From: Rhizobiaceae bacterium
Lineage (GTDB): Bacteria; Pseudomonadota; Alphaproteobacteria; Rhizobiales; Rhizobiaceae
NCBI GenBank assembly: GCA_016763155.1
Contig: JAESUH010000038.1
Coordinates: 1 to 34,418 of the forward strand
Length of the DNA stretch: 34,418 nt
Direction: 5' to 3'
Shown here: piece by piece, positions 27,748 to 34,418 of the stretch
How positions within the stretch are numbered: the stretch's first letter is position 1
How the letters are laid out: each line of letters starts with the position of its first letter
Notes under the pieces: generated by a model
The model's database searches: none
What the model saw: only the letters and a program-made list of their open reading frames with translations
Told to the model about the DNA's origin: nothing
Translations under genes and position numbers: made by a program

Positions 27748-27776
27748 TTGCTAATGAATATTCTCTTCTGTAAAAC
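27748..27776 (+). promoter_or_regulatory. rph promoter candidate
   Basis: TTGCTA (27748-27753), a 17-base spacer and TAAAAC (27771-27776) give a moderate housekeeping promoter in the 121-base gap between divergent hrcA and rph. The minus strand of the same gap has TTTGAT-N17-TACAGA, which might serve hrcA. Confidence 0.35.
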
Positions 27777-27825
27777 CCCTGCAACATCAATCAAATTTGA
27801 CCATTACAGATTAAGGAAGTTTCCT

Positions 27826-28530
27826 ATGCGTCCATCCAAACGCGCTGTTGACGAAATGCGAAAAGTTACTCTGGAACGGGGCTTTGCAAAACATGCGGAA
27901 GGCTCCTGTTTGGTACGTTTTGGCGATACCCATGTATTGTGTACTGCAAGCCTGGAAGAGAGAGTTCCACCTTGGTTGCGCGGCGGTGGCAAAGGCTGGG
28001 TAACAGCAGAATATGGCATGTTACCGCGCTCCACCGGTGAGCGGATGCGCCGCGAAGCGGCTTCCGGCAAACAATCCGGGCGCACTCTTGAAATCCAGCG
28101 CCTGATCGCACGCTCTTTGCGCGCAGTAGTGGACCTAAAAGCATTAGGCGAGCGCCAAATCACCGTTGATTGTGATGTATTGCAAGCGGATGGTGGCACC
28201 AGAACAGCTTCTATTACCGGCGGTTTTGTAGCGCTGAAAGAATGCATCAACTGGATGATTGAGCGCGAAATGGTCGAAGCCAATGTGTTGAAAGATAATG
28301 TGGCAGCGGTTTCTTGCGGTATCTATAAAGGCACACCAGTGCTTGATCTGGATTATGCTGAAGATTCCACCGCTGAAACCGACGCTAATTTCGTCATTAC
28401 CGGCTCCGGCGGTATTGTGGAAATTCAGGGTACGGCTGAAGGGAAAACCTTTAGCGAAGAAGAATTTAGCCAGCTAATGAGCCTTGCAAAACATGGTATT
28501 AGTGATTTGGTGAAATTGCAAAACGCGTGA
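27826..28530 (+). CDS. rph: Ribonuclease PH
   Basis: A 234-residue phosphorolytic 3'-5' exoribonuclease that trims tRNA 3' ends. Motifs in order are [50 protein letters not shown] and the acidic [21 protein letters not shown], followed by [19 protein letters not shown]. The frame is open from 27748, but the ATG at 27826 gives the family N-terminus and has TTAAGGAAG upstream. rdgB follows after 13 bases; rph, rdgB and hemW form one operon. Confidence 0.97.
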   Translation: MRPSKRAVDEMRKVTLERGFAKHAEGSCLVRFGDTHVLCTASLEERVPPWLRGGGKGWVTAEYGMLPRSTGERMRREAASGKQSGRTLEIQRLIARSLRAVVDLKALGERQITVDCDVLQADGGTRTASITGGFVALKECINWMIEREMVEANVLKDNVAAVSCGIYKGTPVLDLDYAEDSTAETDANFVITGSGGIVEIQGTAEGKTFSEEEFSQLMSLAKHGISDLVKLQNA

Positions 28531-28543
28531 AGCGATAGGCCTT

Positions 28544-29194
28544 ATGAGAAAACTCGTCGAAAAAGAAATCGTAGTTGCTACCCATAATGCGGGCAAGGTG
28601 CGCGAGATTAATGAATTACTCGCACCTTTCGGCCTGATTGCAAAATCGGCTGCTGAACACGGTTTGCCGGAACCAGAAGAGAACGGCACGACATTTGAAG
28701 AAAATGCGCTTACCAAAGCAAAAGCAGCAATGCTTGCCACGGGCCTGCCCGCTTTATCTGATGATAGCGGGCTGGTAGTGGACGCGCTTGATGGTCAACC
28801 GGGCATCTATACGGCCGACTGGGCTGAAAAACCAGATGGCTCGGGCCGTGATTTCGGGTTTGCTATGCAAAAGGTCGAAGACGCTTTGCAGACTAAGGGT
28901 GCCGTTACGCCGGAACAGCGAACAGCGCGCTTTGTAGCAACCTTGTGCCTGATCTGGCCGGATTCCCATGTGGAATATTTTCGAGGTGAGGCAGAGGGTC
29001 AATTGGTCTGGCCTCCACGCGGCGAACTGGGCTTTGGATATGATCCCGTATTCCTGCCCAATGGACATAATCGCACCTTTGGCGAAATGACATCAGAAGA
29101 AAAACATGGTTGGGATGGAACCCCTGAAGATGAGGGCCTATCGCATCGAACACGCGCCTTTGCGTTGTTTGCCAGACAGTGTCTGAGTAAATAG
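28544..29194 (+). CDS. rdgB: Non-canonical purine NTP pyrophosphatase (RdgB/HAM1)
   Basis: A 216-residue house-cleaning enzyme that hydrolyses dITP, XTP and related NTPs to monophosphates. [13 protein letters not shown] is the N-terminal substrate loop, and [19 protein letters not shown] carries the catalytic aspartates. [14 protein letters not shown] and [11 protein letters not shown] close the site. The ATG at 28544 lies 13 bases after rph, and the stop is 2 bases before the GTG of hemW. Confidence 0.96.
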   Translation: MRKLVEKEIVVATHNAGKVREINELLAPFGLIAKSAAEHGLPEPEENGTTFEENALTKAKAAMLATGLPALSDDSGLVVDALDGQPGIYTADWAEKPDGSGRDFGFAMQKVEDALQTKGAVTPEQRTARFVATLCLIWPDSHVEYFRGEAEGQLVWPPRGELGFGYDPVFLPNGHNRTFGEMTSEEKHGWDGTPEDEGLSHRTRAFALFARQCLSK

Positions 29195-29196
29195 CC

Positions 29197-30351
29197 GTGT
29201 TGGGCAAGAAACCAGCCTTTGGTATATATGTTCACTGGCCCTTTTGTCTGGCAAAATGCCCTTATTGCGACTTTAACAGCCATGTGCGGCATAAACCGGT
29301 AGATCAGGCGACTTTTGTTTCCGGTTACGAGCGCGAAATAGCGCATATGGCGGCGATGGCACCAGGGCGCGAGGTTACCAGCATCTTTTTTGGCGGCGGA
29401 ACACCATCGCTGATGGAGCCTGAGACGCTGGAGCGGATTTTAGCAGCTATCGCCAAACATTGGGGTATTTCAAAAACCGCAGAGATTTCACTGGAGGCCA
29501 ACCCAACCAGTGTTGAGGCCGGACGCTTTAAAGCTTATCGCGCTGCCGGGGTTAACAGGGTTTCACTGGGTGTTCAGTCTCTTCGTGACGATCAATTGAA
29601 GTTTTTGGGACGAATGCATAATGCGGCAGAAGCAAAAGCCGCAATTGAAATTGCCAGGGATATATTCCCACGCATCTCCTTTGATTTGATTTATGCAAGG
29701 CCAAACCAGACTTTGGCCGAATGGGAAATAGAGTTAAACGAGGCAATTGCGCTGGCTGCCGATCATCTATCGCTTTATCAGCTGACAATTGAACAGGGCA
29801 CGCCGTTCTTTGAATTACATAAGAAGGGCCGCTTTCAAATACCGGATCAGGATCAAGCCGCTGATCTCTATGAATTGACTGCAGATATTACCAATGCTCA
29901 TAATTTGCCGGCTTATGAAATTTCAAATTACGCCGCAGAAGGTTCTCAGTGTGAGCACAATTTGGTCTATTGGCGCTATCAGGACTATGCGGGCATCGGA
30001 CCCGGCGCGCATGGGCGTATCACCACCAATGAGGGTAAAATTGCCACTGCTTGTGAACGAAACCCTGAAAAATGGTGGCAAAAGGCCAATGTGGATGGCC
30101 ATGGCATGAATGTTCAGGATTTACTGACGCTTGAAGAACAGGCTGACGAATTACTGGTGATGAATTTGCGATTGCGCGAGGGTTTTGATCCGGCAAGATA
30201 TGAAGCCTTAAGCGGCAAACCGTTTAACCCGGAGAAAATTACCATGCTGGAAGAGTTCGGGTTTTTGGAAACCTTACCCAGCGGCTGGTTGCGCGCAACG
30301 GCCTCCGGGTTTTTGGTTCTGGACGCGGTGGTTGCTGATTTAGCTGTCTAA
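29197..30351 (+). CDS. hemW: Radical SAM heme chaperone HemW
   Basis: A 384-residue radical SAM protein. Cys17, Cys21 and Cys24 in WPFCLAKCPYCDF bind the 4Fe-4S cluster, and FFGGGTPSLM is the SAM-contacting glycine motif. VSLGVQSLRDDQLKFLGR and FDLIYARPNQT are typical of HemW rather than HemN. Proteins of this family carry and deliver heme and are often mis-annotated as oxygen-independent coproporphyrinogen oxidase. The start is GTG at 29197, two bases after the rdgB stop. It is the last gene of the rph-rdgB-hemW unit; no hairpin terminator is visible in the 44 bases before coaBC. Confidence 0.95.
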   Translation: MLGKKPAFGIYVHWPFCLAKCPYCDFNSHVRHKPVDQATFVSGYEREIAHMAAMAPGREVTSIFFGGGTPSLMEPETLERILAAIAKHWGISKTAEISLEANPTSVEAGRFKAYRAAGVNRVSLGVQSLRDDQLKFLGRMHNAAEAKAAIEIARDIFPRISFDLIYARPNQTLAEWEIELNEAIALAADHLSLYQLTIEQGTPFFELHKKGRFQIPDQDQAADLYELTADITNAHNLPAYEISNYAAEGSQCEHNLVYWRYQDYAGIGPGAHGRITTNEGKIATACERNPEKWWQKANVDGHGMNVQDLLTLEEQADELLVMNLRLREGFDPARYEALSGKPFNPEKITMLEEFGFLETLPSGWLRATASGFLVLDAVVADLAV

Positions 30352-30353
30352 AC

Positions 30354-30381
30354 GCAATCATTGCAATCATTGCAATCAATT
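30354..30381. repeat. Three tandem 9-bp repeats in the coaBC promoter
   Basis: GCAATCATT, GCAATCATT and the variant GCAATCAAT follow one another directly, starting three bases after the hemW stop codon. Two of the units lie within or next to the -35 box of the coaBC promoter. The spacing of nearly one helical turn per repeat suits a ribbon-helix-helix operator (inference). Confidence 0.7.
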
Positions 30382-30388
30382 GCTATGT
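30360..30388 (+). promoter_or_regulatory. coaBC promoter, predicted leaderless
   Basis: ATTGCA (30360-30365), a 17-base spacer and CTATGT (30383-30388) agree well with the Sinorhizobium-type consensus CTTGAC-N17-CTATAT. The expected start, six to eight bases after the -10 box, falls at or next to the ATG at 30396. No Shine-Dalgarno is present before that ATG, which is consistent with a leaderless mRNA. Confidence 0.55.
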
Positions 30389-30395
30389 TTACCCC

Positions 30396-31814
30396 ATGGC
30401 CAGCATTACTATTAGAAACCTAGACGAAACTACCAAACAGGCTCTGCGCGAACGCGCAGCCCATAATGGACACTCTATGGAAGAGGAGGCGCGCCTATTG
30501 CTTGGGCAAGCGGAACTCGCATCGGAACCGATAGAAGTCGCGACTTCTCCCACGCCAGCAAACCTTTCGTCGACCAACTTTGATGCTTCCCTTGATGGCA
30601 AACGCATATTATTGATTATCAGCGGCGGTATTGCGGCCTATAAGTCTCTCGATTTAATTCGTCGGCTAAGAGAACGTGGTGCCGAAGTCCGTGTTATCAT
30701 GACCGAGGCCGCGCAAGCCTTTATCACCCCGCTTTCAGTGGGTGCCTTGACCGGTGACACGGTTTTTACCGAACTTTTGGACCGGAACACAGAGCATGAT
30801 GTGGGCCATATCCGCCTATCGCGGGAAGCAGATCTCATTGTAATTGCGCCCGCAACGGCAAATCTCATGGCAAAAATGGCTGGTGGATTGGCTAATGACC
30901 TTGCCTCCACCACGTTGTTGGCCACGAACAAGCCTGTGCTGATTGCACCCGCCATGAACCCAAAAATGTGGAACCATCCCGCCACAAGACGTAACCATCG
31001 AACTCTTTTATCCGATGGAATAGGCTTTATCGGGCCAAATGCTGGTGAAATGGCAGAAAGTGGCGAAGCGGGTTTTGGGCGCATGGCGGAACCGATGGAG
31101 ATTGTTGGTGCCATTCAAGCCATGATTGGTGAAATCGAAGGCCCTAAACCTCTGTCCGGAATGCGGGCAATTGTTACCTCCGGACCGACCCACGAACCCA
31201 TCGATCCGGTGCGTTATATTGCTAATCGTTCCTCTGGAAAACAGGGACATGCCATTGCTGGAGCGCTGGCGAAAGCGGGTGCTGAAGTGATATTAATTTC
31301 TGGCCCAGTAAATATTTCGGACCCGAAAGGATGCGAGATTATCAAGGTTCAAACTGCTCGCGAGATGCAGAAAATGGTCGAAACAGCCCTTCCTGCCGAT
31401 ATAGGCGTGTTTGTTGCAGCGGTTGCTGATTGGCGTACGGTGAAATCTGCTGACGAAAAACTTAAGAAAAAGGATGGCAAGGGACCCTCCTCTCTGAAGC
31501 TGACTGAAAACCCTGATATATTAAAAGGTATTGGCCATCACAAACTGCGCCCGAAACTGGTGGTTGGGTTTGCTGCTGAAACCGAACAGATAGAAAAATA
31601 TGGCAAAGCCAAGTTGAAACGTAAAAATGCCGACTGGATTGTCGCTAATGATGTGTCGCCAGAAACAGGTGTGATGGGCGGTGACGACAACAGCGTCAAA
31701 CTGATTTCCAAAGAAGGTGTGGAGACCTGGCCAAAACTCACCAAACAACAGGTTGCCGAACGACTGGTTGAGCGTATGGTGGCTTTTTTCGATGTAGAGA
31801 CAATAGAGATATGA
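30396..31814 (+). CDS. coaBC: FitA-type RHH domain fused to bifunctional CoaBC
   Basis: A 472-residue three-part protein. Residues 1-40 ([20 protein letters not shown], then [11 protein letters not shown]) form a ribbon-helix-helix domain like FitA/VapB antitoxins. A Ser/Thr/Pro-rich linker spans about 41-66. CoaC, the flavin-dependent phosphopantothenoylcysteine decarboxylase, follows at about 67-245 with His138 in [16 protein letters not shown] and Asn188 in PAMNPKMW. The position of the usual catalytic cysteine (ACGD motif; E. coli Cys158) is Ser222, in [11 protein letters not shown]. CoaB, the phosphopantothenate-cysteine ligase, covers about 254-472 with [23 protein letters not shown] and KLKKKDG. 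The frame is continuous. No ATG or GTG precedes CoaC except Met28; a TTG at 30498 has AGGAGG eight bases upstream and could start an RHH-less form. dut overlaps by 4 bases. No FitB-like PIN toxin is adjacent. Confidence 0.93.
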   Translation: MASITIRNLDETTKQALRERAAHNGHSMEEEARLLLGQAELASEPIEVATSPTPANLSSTNFDASLDGKRILLIISGGIAAYKSLDLIRRLRERGAEVRVIMTEAAQAFITPLSVGALTGDTVFTELLDRNTEHDVGHIRLSREADLIVIAPATANLMAKMAGGLANDLASTTLLATNKPVLIAPAMNPKMWNHPATRRNHRTLLSDGIGFIGPNAGEMAESGEAGFGRMAEPMEIVGAIQAMIGEIEGPKPLSGMRAIVTSGPTHEPIDPVRYIANRSSGKQGHAIAGALAKAGAEVILISGPVNISDPKGCEIIKVQTAREMQKMVETALPADIGVFVAAVADWRTVKSADEKLKKKDGKGPSSLKLTENPDILKGIGHHKLRPKLVVGFAAETEQIEKYGKAKLKRKNADWIVANDVSPETGVMGGDDNSVKLISKEGVETWPKLTKQQVAERLVERMVAFFDVETIEI

Positions 31815-32257
31815 GCCAGACTTTAACCATCATTCGCATGCCCCACAGTGAAGGGCTTGATCTGCCTGCTTACGAAACCAGCGAAGCAGCTGGAATGGAT
31901 TTGCGCGCTGCCTGTGAGAATGACATCATTCTTCCGCCCGGCGAGCGGCAGCTTATTCCTACCGGGTTGATCATGGAGCTCCCCTCCGGCCATGAAGGGC
32001 AAATCCGGCCCCGTTCCGGCCTTGCCTATAAGAACGGCATCACCTGCCTCAATACCCCCGGCACCATTGATGCAGATTATCGTGGTGAGGTGAAGGTTTT
32101 GCTCGTCAATCTGGGCCAAGAAGACTTCACAATCACTCGTGGCATGCGCATCGCGCAAATGATTGTAGGGCCTGTGATGCAGGTAAAAATTGCCGAATCC
32201 AACCTTGCTGGCGAAACCGCAAGGGGCTCCGGCGGATTTGGCTCGACCGGCGCATAA
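31811..32257 (+). CDS. dut: Deoxyuridine 5'-triphosphate nucleotidohydrolase (dUTPase)
   Basis: A 148-residue trimeric dUTPase with all five motifs: [45 protein letters not shown] and the C-terminal [10 protein letters not shown] arm. It hydrolyses dUTP to dUMP and pyrophosphate, keeping uracil out of DNA and supplying thymidylate synthesis. Its ATG overlaps the coaBC stop (ATGA), so it is translationally coupled to coaBC; the coaBC-dut pair is frequent in bacteria. A small hairpin ATCGC-CCGAAA-GCGAT lies just after the stop (about 32267-32282) and could be a weak terminator. Confidence 0.97.
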   Translation: MSQTLTIIRMPHSEGLDLPAYETSEAAGMDLRAACENDIILPPGERQLIPTGLIMELPSGHEGQIRPRSGLAYKNGITCLNTPGTIDADYRGEVKVLLVNLGQEDFTITRGMRIAQMIVGPVMQVKIAESNLAGETARGSGGFGSTGA

Positions 32258-32286
32258 GAGAATCATCGCCCGAAAGCGATAATTTA

Positions 32287-32315
32287 CTTGCAGAATTCTC
32301 CTTGTGGGGCTATAG
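32287..32315 (+). promoter_or_regulatory. rpmI-rplT promoter with long leader
   Basis: CTTGCA (32287-32292), a 17-base spacer and CTATAG (32310-32315) closely match the Rhizobiales housekeeping consensus CTTGAC-N17-CTATAT. The start would be near 32322, leaving a leader of about 150 bases before rpmI. The leader holds a short GAGG-TAG-CCTC dyad and no obvious leader peptide; control by L20 is possible but not shown. Confidence 0.5.
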
Positions 32316-32474
32316 ATCGCCTCGATTGATTATCTGGCAGGGCATGCCATGGTGATCACACTTGCGAAGCTCCGCTCTGGTCAGTGGGGCTTTTGACTTT
32401 TCCCAAGGTCCATTTTGTTGAGGTAGCCTCGATAATTCATGGGTTTTTGGGAGTTTTTTGAAAGGAAACGCAAA

Positions 32475-32672
32475 ATGCCCAAGATGAAGACCAAATCAAG
32501 CGCGAAAAAACGCTTCAAACTTACCGCTTCAGGCAAGGTAAGAGCATCTCAGGCTGGTAAACAGCATGGCATGATCAAACGTTCAAACAGCTTCCTTCGC
32601 AAAGCTCGTGGTACCACCATACTTTGTGACGCAGATGCAAGAATCGTTAAAAAATTCCTTCCTTACGGCTAA
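32475..32672 (+). CDS. rpmI: 50S ribosomal protein L35
   Basis: A 65-residue basic protein with the L35 pattern [20 protein letters not shown] and [12 protein letters not shown]. The frame is open from 32439, but the ATG at 32475 is the family start and has AAAGGAAA upstream. rplT follows after 30 bases. infC, which often precedes rpmI, is not here; dut is the upstream neighbour. Confidence 0.97.
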   Translation: MPKMKTKSSAKKRFKLTASGKVRASQAGKQHGMIKRSNSFLRKARGTTILCDADARIVKKFLPYG

Positions 32673-32702
32673 TCCGCAACACCCCAGTTTGGAGCTAAAA
32701 TC

Positions 32703-33104
32703 ATGGCACGTGTAAAACGCGGTGTAACCTCCCATGCAAGACACAAAAAAGTACTGAAAAAAGCGAAAGGCTTTTACGCCTCTCGCAGAACCACCATTCG
32801 TATTGCCAAGCAGGCAGTTGAAAAAGCTGCTCAATATGCTTACCGCGACCGGAAAACCAGAAAACGGAATTTCCGCTCTCTTTGGGTTCAGCGCATCAAT
32901 GCTGCTGCTCGTGAGCACGGTTTGACCTATGGCCGTTTCATCGATGGCCTAACGAAATCCGGCATTGAAGTAGATCGCAAGGTTCTTTCTGATCTGGCTA
33001 TTCATCAGCCAGAAGCCTTTGCAAGCTTGGCTAAGAAAGCCAAAGAAGCACTGGTTTATCTTAAAGATACCACACCAAATGCATTCGAAGCTGCTGTCCG
33101 ATAG
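32703..33104 (+). CDS. rplT: 50S ribosomal protein L20
   Basis: A 133-residue, strongly basic ribosomal protein that binds 23S rRNA early in 50S assembly and represses its own operon in many bacteria. [40 protein letters not shown] and [16 protein letters not shown] are diagnostic. The C-terminus carries an extension of about 15 residues ([13 protein letters not shown]), common in alphaproteobacteria. A strong terminator follows at 33140. Confidence 0.98.
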   Translation: MARVKRGVTSHARHKKVLKKAKGFYASRRTTIRIAKQAVEKAAQYAYRDRKTRKRNFRSLWVQRINAAAREHGLTYGRFIDGLTKSGIEVDRKVLSDLAIHQPEAFASLAKKAKEALVYLKDTTPNAFEAAVR

Positions 33105-33139
33105 GCTAGCGCGCTTCCTTAGCTATTAATTTTATTGGG

Positions 33140-33180
33140 AACCCGCGCTGGCTTATGCCAGGGCGGGTTTTCTTGTTTTT
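33140..33180 (+). terminator. Strong intrinsic terminator after rplT
   Basis: AACCCGCGCTGGC and GCCAGGGCGGGTT pair at 12 of 13 positions (one G-G mismatch) around the loop TTAT. TTCTTGTTTTT follows at once. This is the clearest rho-independent terminator in the window. Confidence 0.9.
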
Positions 33181-33192
33181 AAGAAATTTTTT

Positions 33193-33215
33193 GGGGTCCT
33201 ACGACCCTAGTTTTT
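33193..33215 (+). terminator. Second small hairpin with T-run just before pheS
   Basis: GGGTC and GACCC enclose CTAC and are followed by TAGTTTTTG, ending about 10 bases before the pheS ATG. It may be an attenuator of pheST. It lies within a possible 20-codon phenylalanine-containing frame (33155-33217). Confidence 0.5.
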
Positions 33216-33225
33216 GAGAAGTACC

Positions 33226-34308
33226 ATGTCTGAGATTGCCGAACTTGAAACCGACATCCGCGCCCAAATTGACGGGGCTAGCGATGAAGCAGCCCTTGAG
33301 AGCGTGCGCATTGCAAGCCTTGGTAAAAAAGGTTCGATTTCTGCCAAAATGAAAACTCTTGGCAAAATGGCCCCAGAAGAGCGGAAGGTCATGGGCCCTG
33401 CCCTTAATGGATTGAAGGCTGCAATTACTGAGGCCATTGCCGAGCGCAAACAGGTTCTCAACAAGGCCGCTATCGAAGCGCGGCTAGTGAATGAAACCCT
33501 TGATGTGACCCTGCCGTTGCGACCATCACCGGCGGTAATCGGACGTATTCATCCAATTACTCAGGTAACTGATGAAATCACGGCAATTTTTGCAGATATG
33601 GGCTTTTCCATCGCCGAAGGGCCGGATATCGAGACTGATTATTATAATTTCACTGCGCTGAATTTCCCCGAGGGCCATCCGGCCCGTGAAATGCACGACA
33701 CGTTCTTTTTCAATGAGGGTGAAGATGGCAAGCGCAAGGTTTTGCGTACCCATACGAGCCCTGTGCAAATTCATACGATGGAATCGCAGGAACCACCGAT
33801 CCGCATTGTTATTCCTGGTAAAACTTATCGCTGTGACAGTGATGCCACCCATTCGCCAATGTTTCACCAGCTTGAAGGGCTGGTGGTTGACAAGAAATCA
33901 AACATTGGCAATTTGAAATGGGTCTTGGAAGAATTTGCCAAGGCGTTCTTTGAGGTGGATCAGGTTGGCATGCGCTTCCGCCCATCTTTCTTCCCGTTTA
34001 CAGAACCATCGCTGGAACTTGATATTCAGTGCGATCGTTCCGGCAAGGAAGTCAAATTCGGCGAAGGTACTGACTGGATGGAAGTTCTTGGCTGCGGCAT
34101 GGTGCATCCTAATGTGTTGCGCTCTGGTGGTCTTGACCCAGATATCTATCAGGGCTTTGCCTGGGGCATCGGCATTGACCGTCTTGCCATGCTCAAATAC
34201 GGCATGCCTGATTTACGTGAATTCTTCGATGCTGACGTGCGCTGGATGAACCATTACGGTTTCCGTCCGCTGGACATACCAACGCTTTTCGGTGGGCTTA
34301 CCAGTTAA
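33226..34308 (+). CDS. pheS: Phenylalanyl-tRNA synthetase alpha subunit
   Basis: A 360-residue class II synthetase subunit. The N-terminal coiled coil (about 1-90) binds tRNA. The catalytic core shows [26 protein letters not shown] with [19 protein letters not shown] (motif 2 region) and [13 protein letters not shown] (motif 3). It charges tRNA-Phe as an alpha2beta2 enzyme with PheT. The frame opens at 33214, but the ATG at 33226 gives [11 protein letters not shown], the normal start. Two hairpins upstream suggest transcriptional control separate from rplT. Confidence 0.98.
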   Translation: MSEIAELETDIRAQIDGASDEAALESVRIASLGKKGSISAKMKTLGKMAPEERKVMGPALNGLKAAITEAIAERKQVLNKAAIEARLVNETLDVTLPLRPSPAVIGRIHPITQVTDEITAIFADMGFSIAEGPDIETDYYNFTALNFPEGHPAREMHDTFFFNEGEDGKRKVLRTHTSPVQIHTMESQEPPIRIVIPGKTYRCDSDATHSPMFHQLEGLVVDKKSNIGNLKWVLEEFAKAFFEVDQVGMRFRPSFFPFTEPSLELDIQCDRSGKEVKFGEGTDWMEVLGCGMVHPNVLRSGGLDPDIYQGFAWGIGIDRLAMLKYGMPDLREFFDADVRWMNHYGFRPLDIPTLFGGLTS

Positions 34309-34371
34309 GACCGGCAGCTAATAAAATTATGAGATAAACGGCAATTAGCCGACTAATAAGGCAGAGATACA

Positions 34372-34418
34372 ATGAAATTCACCCTATCCTGGCTGAAAGA
34401 CCATCTGGAAACCGACGC
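34372..34418 (+). CDS. pheT: Phenylalanyl-tRNA synthetase beta subunit, N-terminal start (partial)
   Basis: The last 47 bases encode MKFTLSWLKDHLETDA, the characteristic beginning of PheT, and run off the right edge. The ATG is preceded by AAGGCAGAG. It lies 63 bases after pheS, and a small CGGC-AATTA-GCCG hairpin (34339-34351) sits in the gap. PheT supplies the tRNA-binding and editing domains of the enzyme. Confidence 0.92.
   Translation, partial: MKFTLSWLKDHLETD

Noticed and set aside
27705-27794. Longer HrcA starting at 27794
   Set aside because: The additional 30 residues are cysteine- and isoleucine-rich, unlike HrcA, and cover the divergent promoter region; MSKNISPP at 27704 is the normal start.
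1-34418. tRNA, rRNA, CRISPR arrays, prophage or insertion-sequence transposase
   Set aside because: No cloverleaf gene, rRNA core sequence, regularly spaced repeat array or transposase-like frame was seen; nearly all the sequence is occupied by housekeeping genes.

Overview
This window is a chromosomal housekeeping segment of an alphaproteobacterium, most likely of the order Hyphomicrobiales (Rhizobiales). The evidence is gene order and protein flavour: addA-trxA-folC-accD-trpA-trpB-trpF, dnaK-dnaJ, hisB-DUF2628-hisH-hisA-hisF-hisE-coaA divergent from hslV-hslU-DUF1402, glnD-grpE-hrcA divergent from rph-rdgB-hemW, and rpmI-rplT-pheS-pheT. Further support comes from the degenerate AccD zinc ribbon, the DUF2852/DUF2628/DUF1402 proteins and CTTGNN-N17-CTATNT type promoters. 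Base composition looks moderate rather than high GC, so a marine or low-GC member is plausible (inference). No rRNA, tRNA, CRISPR, prophage or transposase gene is visible.

Layout. 1-1325 (+): end of addA, then trxA. 1334-6458 (-): folC, accD, trpA, trpB, trpF as one tight block. 6557-10757 (-): a YgjP-type metalloprotease, DUF2852 protein, intracellular PHB depolymerase, pyrF and an FMN reductase flanked by dispersed palindromic repeats. 10869-14026 (-): dnaJ and dnaK behind a heat-shock-type promoter. 14331-14945 (+): AlkB-like dioxygenase. 14947-15225: a gene-free palindromic, MITE-like repeat. 15234-19845 (-): coaA and a histidine operon. 19966-22925 (+): hslVU and a DUF1402 lysozyme-like protein. 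22947-27704 (-): glnD, grpE, hrcA. 27826-30351 (+): rph, rdgB, hemW. 30396-32257 (+): coaBC and dut. 32475-34418 (+): rpmI, rplT, pheS and the start of pheT.

How it works together. Protein quality control dominates: DnaK, DnaJ, GrpE, HslVU and the heat-shock repressor HrcA all lie here. dnaK, hslV and grpE each have a CTTGNN -35-like box with a suitable -10, but no CIRCE operator is visible. Tryptophan and histidine synthesis, two CoA-synthesis steps (coaA, coaBC), pyrimidine and nucleotide hygiene (pyrF, rdgB, dut) and DNA repair (addA, alkB) fill the rest.

The most unusual object is the coaBC gene (30396-31814). Its product carries an N-terminal ribbon-helix-helix domain of the FitA/VapB antitoxin type, joined in frame to a complete CoaBC. 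The CoaC domain also lacks the usual catalytic cysteine. Its promoter contains three tandem 9-bp repeats and is placed so that the transcript would start at or next to the ATG. This suggests a CoA-biosynthesis enzyme that may bind its own promoter; I am not aware of a description of it.
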